Source: an uncultured Collinsella sp. (lineage in GTDB: Bacteria; Actinomycetota; Coriobacteriia; Coriobacteriales; Coriobacteriaceae). Taken from it: DNA of 6,271 bases. Made by a program: the position numbers and the translations under genes. The notes below the pieces were generated by a model. That model did not search any database. It saw only the letters and a list, made by a program, of their open reading frames with translations, and was not told the origin of the DNA. The first letter of the stretch is position 1, and every line of letters starts with the position of its first letter. Shown piece by piece: positions 5,831 through 6,271 of the stretch. The DNA lies in the NCBI GenBank assembly GCA_902464175.1, contig CABQHZ010000099.1:1-6271 (forward strand). Reading direction: 5' to 3'.

Positions 5831-5845
5831 TGTTGACGCATCAAC
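5831..5845 (+). repeat. Operator-like repeat, copy 1 (TGTTGACGCATCAAC)
   Basis: Its core GTTGACGCATCAAC is a near palindrome (12 of 14 bases symmetric). It contains the -35 hexamer TTGACG of the hydrolase promoter. A copy 45 bp downstream matches 12 of 15 bases, all three differences being C/T transitions. This is a likely regulator binding site. Confidence 0.5.
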
Positions 5846-5861
5846 GGCGAACATCCATAAT
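5833..5861 (+). promoter_or_regulatory. Sigma-70-type promoter for the alpha/beta hydrolase gene
   Basis: TTGACG (5833-5838) and CATAAT (5856-5861) are separated by exactly 17 bases, each with five of six consensus bases. A start near 5868 gives a leader of about 43 bases before ATG 5911. The two operator-like repeats lie on the -35 and in the leader. Confidence 0.7.
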
Positions 5862-5875
5862 GCGCTTGTTTTAAA

Positions 5876-5890
5876 TGTTGATGTATTAAC
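5876..5890 (+). repeat. Operator-like repeat, copy 2 (TGTTGATGTATTAAC)
   Basis: This is the second copy of the 15-mer, inside a wider imperfect palindrome (5875-5892, 14 of 18 bases symmetric). It falls between the predicted transcription start and the ribosome site AGGAG at 5898-5902. Binding here together with copy 1 could block initiation or early elongation. Confidence 0.5.
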
Positions 5891-5910
5891 ATCTTATAGG
5901 AGAATACCGC

Positions 5911-6271
5911 ATGGCTCAAAACGAACATTCCCATCGAAAGCTCAAGATAGCCGGCATCGTTGCACTGGTGGTTGTCATTGCGCTGCTCGGATTTGCCGGC
6001 AACTTTCTGTTTGACTTCGCGCTGAATCCCCGCGCGCCATACACCATGAAGATGATGCAGGACGGCAAGGACGACAAAGAAAGTGAGCAGCCGGATGCCG
6101 AGGGAACCGAGGCGCGGGCATGGTTTAAAGAGAACCGCGAGAGCAGCAGCCTCACCGCAGATGACGGAACCGAACTTGCCGCTTGGTATTTTGTCGCCCC
6201 AGAGAGCACGCACAATTACGCTATCTGCCTACACGGATACACCGATGAGCCCATCGGTATGGCCCGATACG
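5911..6271 (+). CDS. Membrane-anchored alpha/beta hydrolase, N-terminal part (3' end outside window)
   Basis: 120 codons are visible from ATG 5911, with AGGAG at 5898-5902 (8-base gap). Residues 1-12 are polar and basic. Residues ~13-36 form a membrane helix or uncleaved signal anchor. FDFALNPRAPYTM (34-46) and an acidic linker rich in Asp/Glu (51-68) follow. Then come WFKENRESSSLTADDGTELAAWYF (71-94) and a strand running into CLHGYTDEP (106-114). The HGY turn after a hydrophobic strand is the oxyanion-hole region of alpha/beta hydrolases, and the pattern 'L.A.DG..L.AWY' before it is typical of membrane-anchored hydrolases of Firmicutes and Actinobacteria. The nucleophile Ser, acid and His lie beyond the window, so substrate and activity cannot be judged. 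It is transcribed away from TrhA under the promoter at 5833-5861. Confidence 0.85.
   Translation, partial: MAQNEHSHRKLKIAGIVALVVVIALLGFAGNFLFDFALNPRAPYTMKMMQDGKDDKESEQPDAEGTEARAWFKENRESSSLTADDGTELAAWYFVAPESTHNYAICLHGYTDEPIGMARY

Noticed and set aside
5815..6215. Minus-strand open frames of 132 and 99 codons opposite the hydrolase
   Set aside because: They overlap the hydrolase coding region and its promoter, have no ribosome site, and show no domain.

Overview
The window looks like chromosomal sequence from a high-GC Gram-positive bacterium, most likely a gut Coriobacteriia member such as Collinsella. This rests on G/C-rich third codon positions, strong AGGAG/GGAGG ribosome sites, and a mixture of Actinobacteria-like and Firmicutes-like envelope proteins. 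The taxon is inferred, not proven. I see no rRNA, tRNA, CRISPR array, insertion sequence or phage gene.

Six genes lie on the minus strand, read from right to left, and one diverging gene starts on the plus strand at the right edge. From right to left on the minus strand: (i) a hemolysin III/TrhA (PAQR-type) seven-helix membrane protein (5041-5724); (ii) after a 110-bp gap with a bulged hairpin, a CNNM/CorC-type transporter-like protein with a DUF21 membrane domain, paired CBS domains and a CorC_HlyC domain (3557-4930); (iii) 24 bp further on, a 277-residue protein whose first ~135 residues resemble the N-terminal domain of cyanophycin synthetase CphA, here alone and followed by an acidic disordered tail (2699-3532). 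A second transcription unit starts at a perfect TATAAT around 2616. It holds a small YtxH-type membrane protein (2173-2562) and a PRC-barrel protein (1418-2173) joined by a one-base TAATG overlap. After an 11-bp perfect hairpin comes a membrane-anchored polysaccharide deacetylase-like protein (1-1345, 3' end cut by the window).

The plus-strand gene (5911 to the right edge) is the N-terminal part of a membrane-anchored alpha/beta hydrolase. The 186-bp divergent region between it and hemolysin III is dense in signals. It has a good sigma-70-type promoter for the hydrolase, flanked by two copies of a near-palindromic 15-mer, and an extended -10 promoter for hemolysin III whose -35 area lies under a different palindrome.

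The most notable observations are three. The deacetylase keeps the NodB fold landmarks but has lost all three expected histidines, so it is probably a pseudoenzyme or has an unusual metal site. The CphA-N-like protein is free-standing and keeps an HxxEH motif. The paired operator-like repeats surround the hydrolase promoter. Overall this is a cell-envelope neighbourhood; nothing here by itself demonstrates a new multi-gene defence or mobile system.
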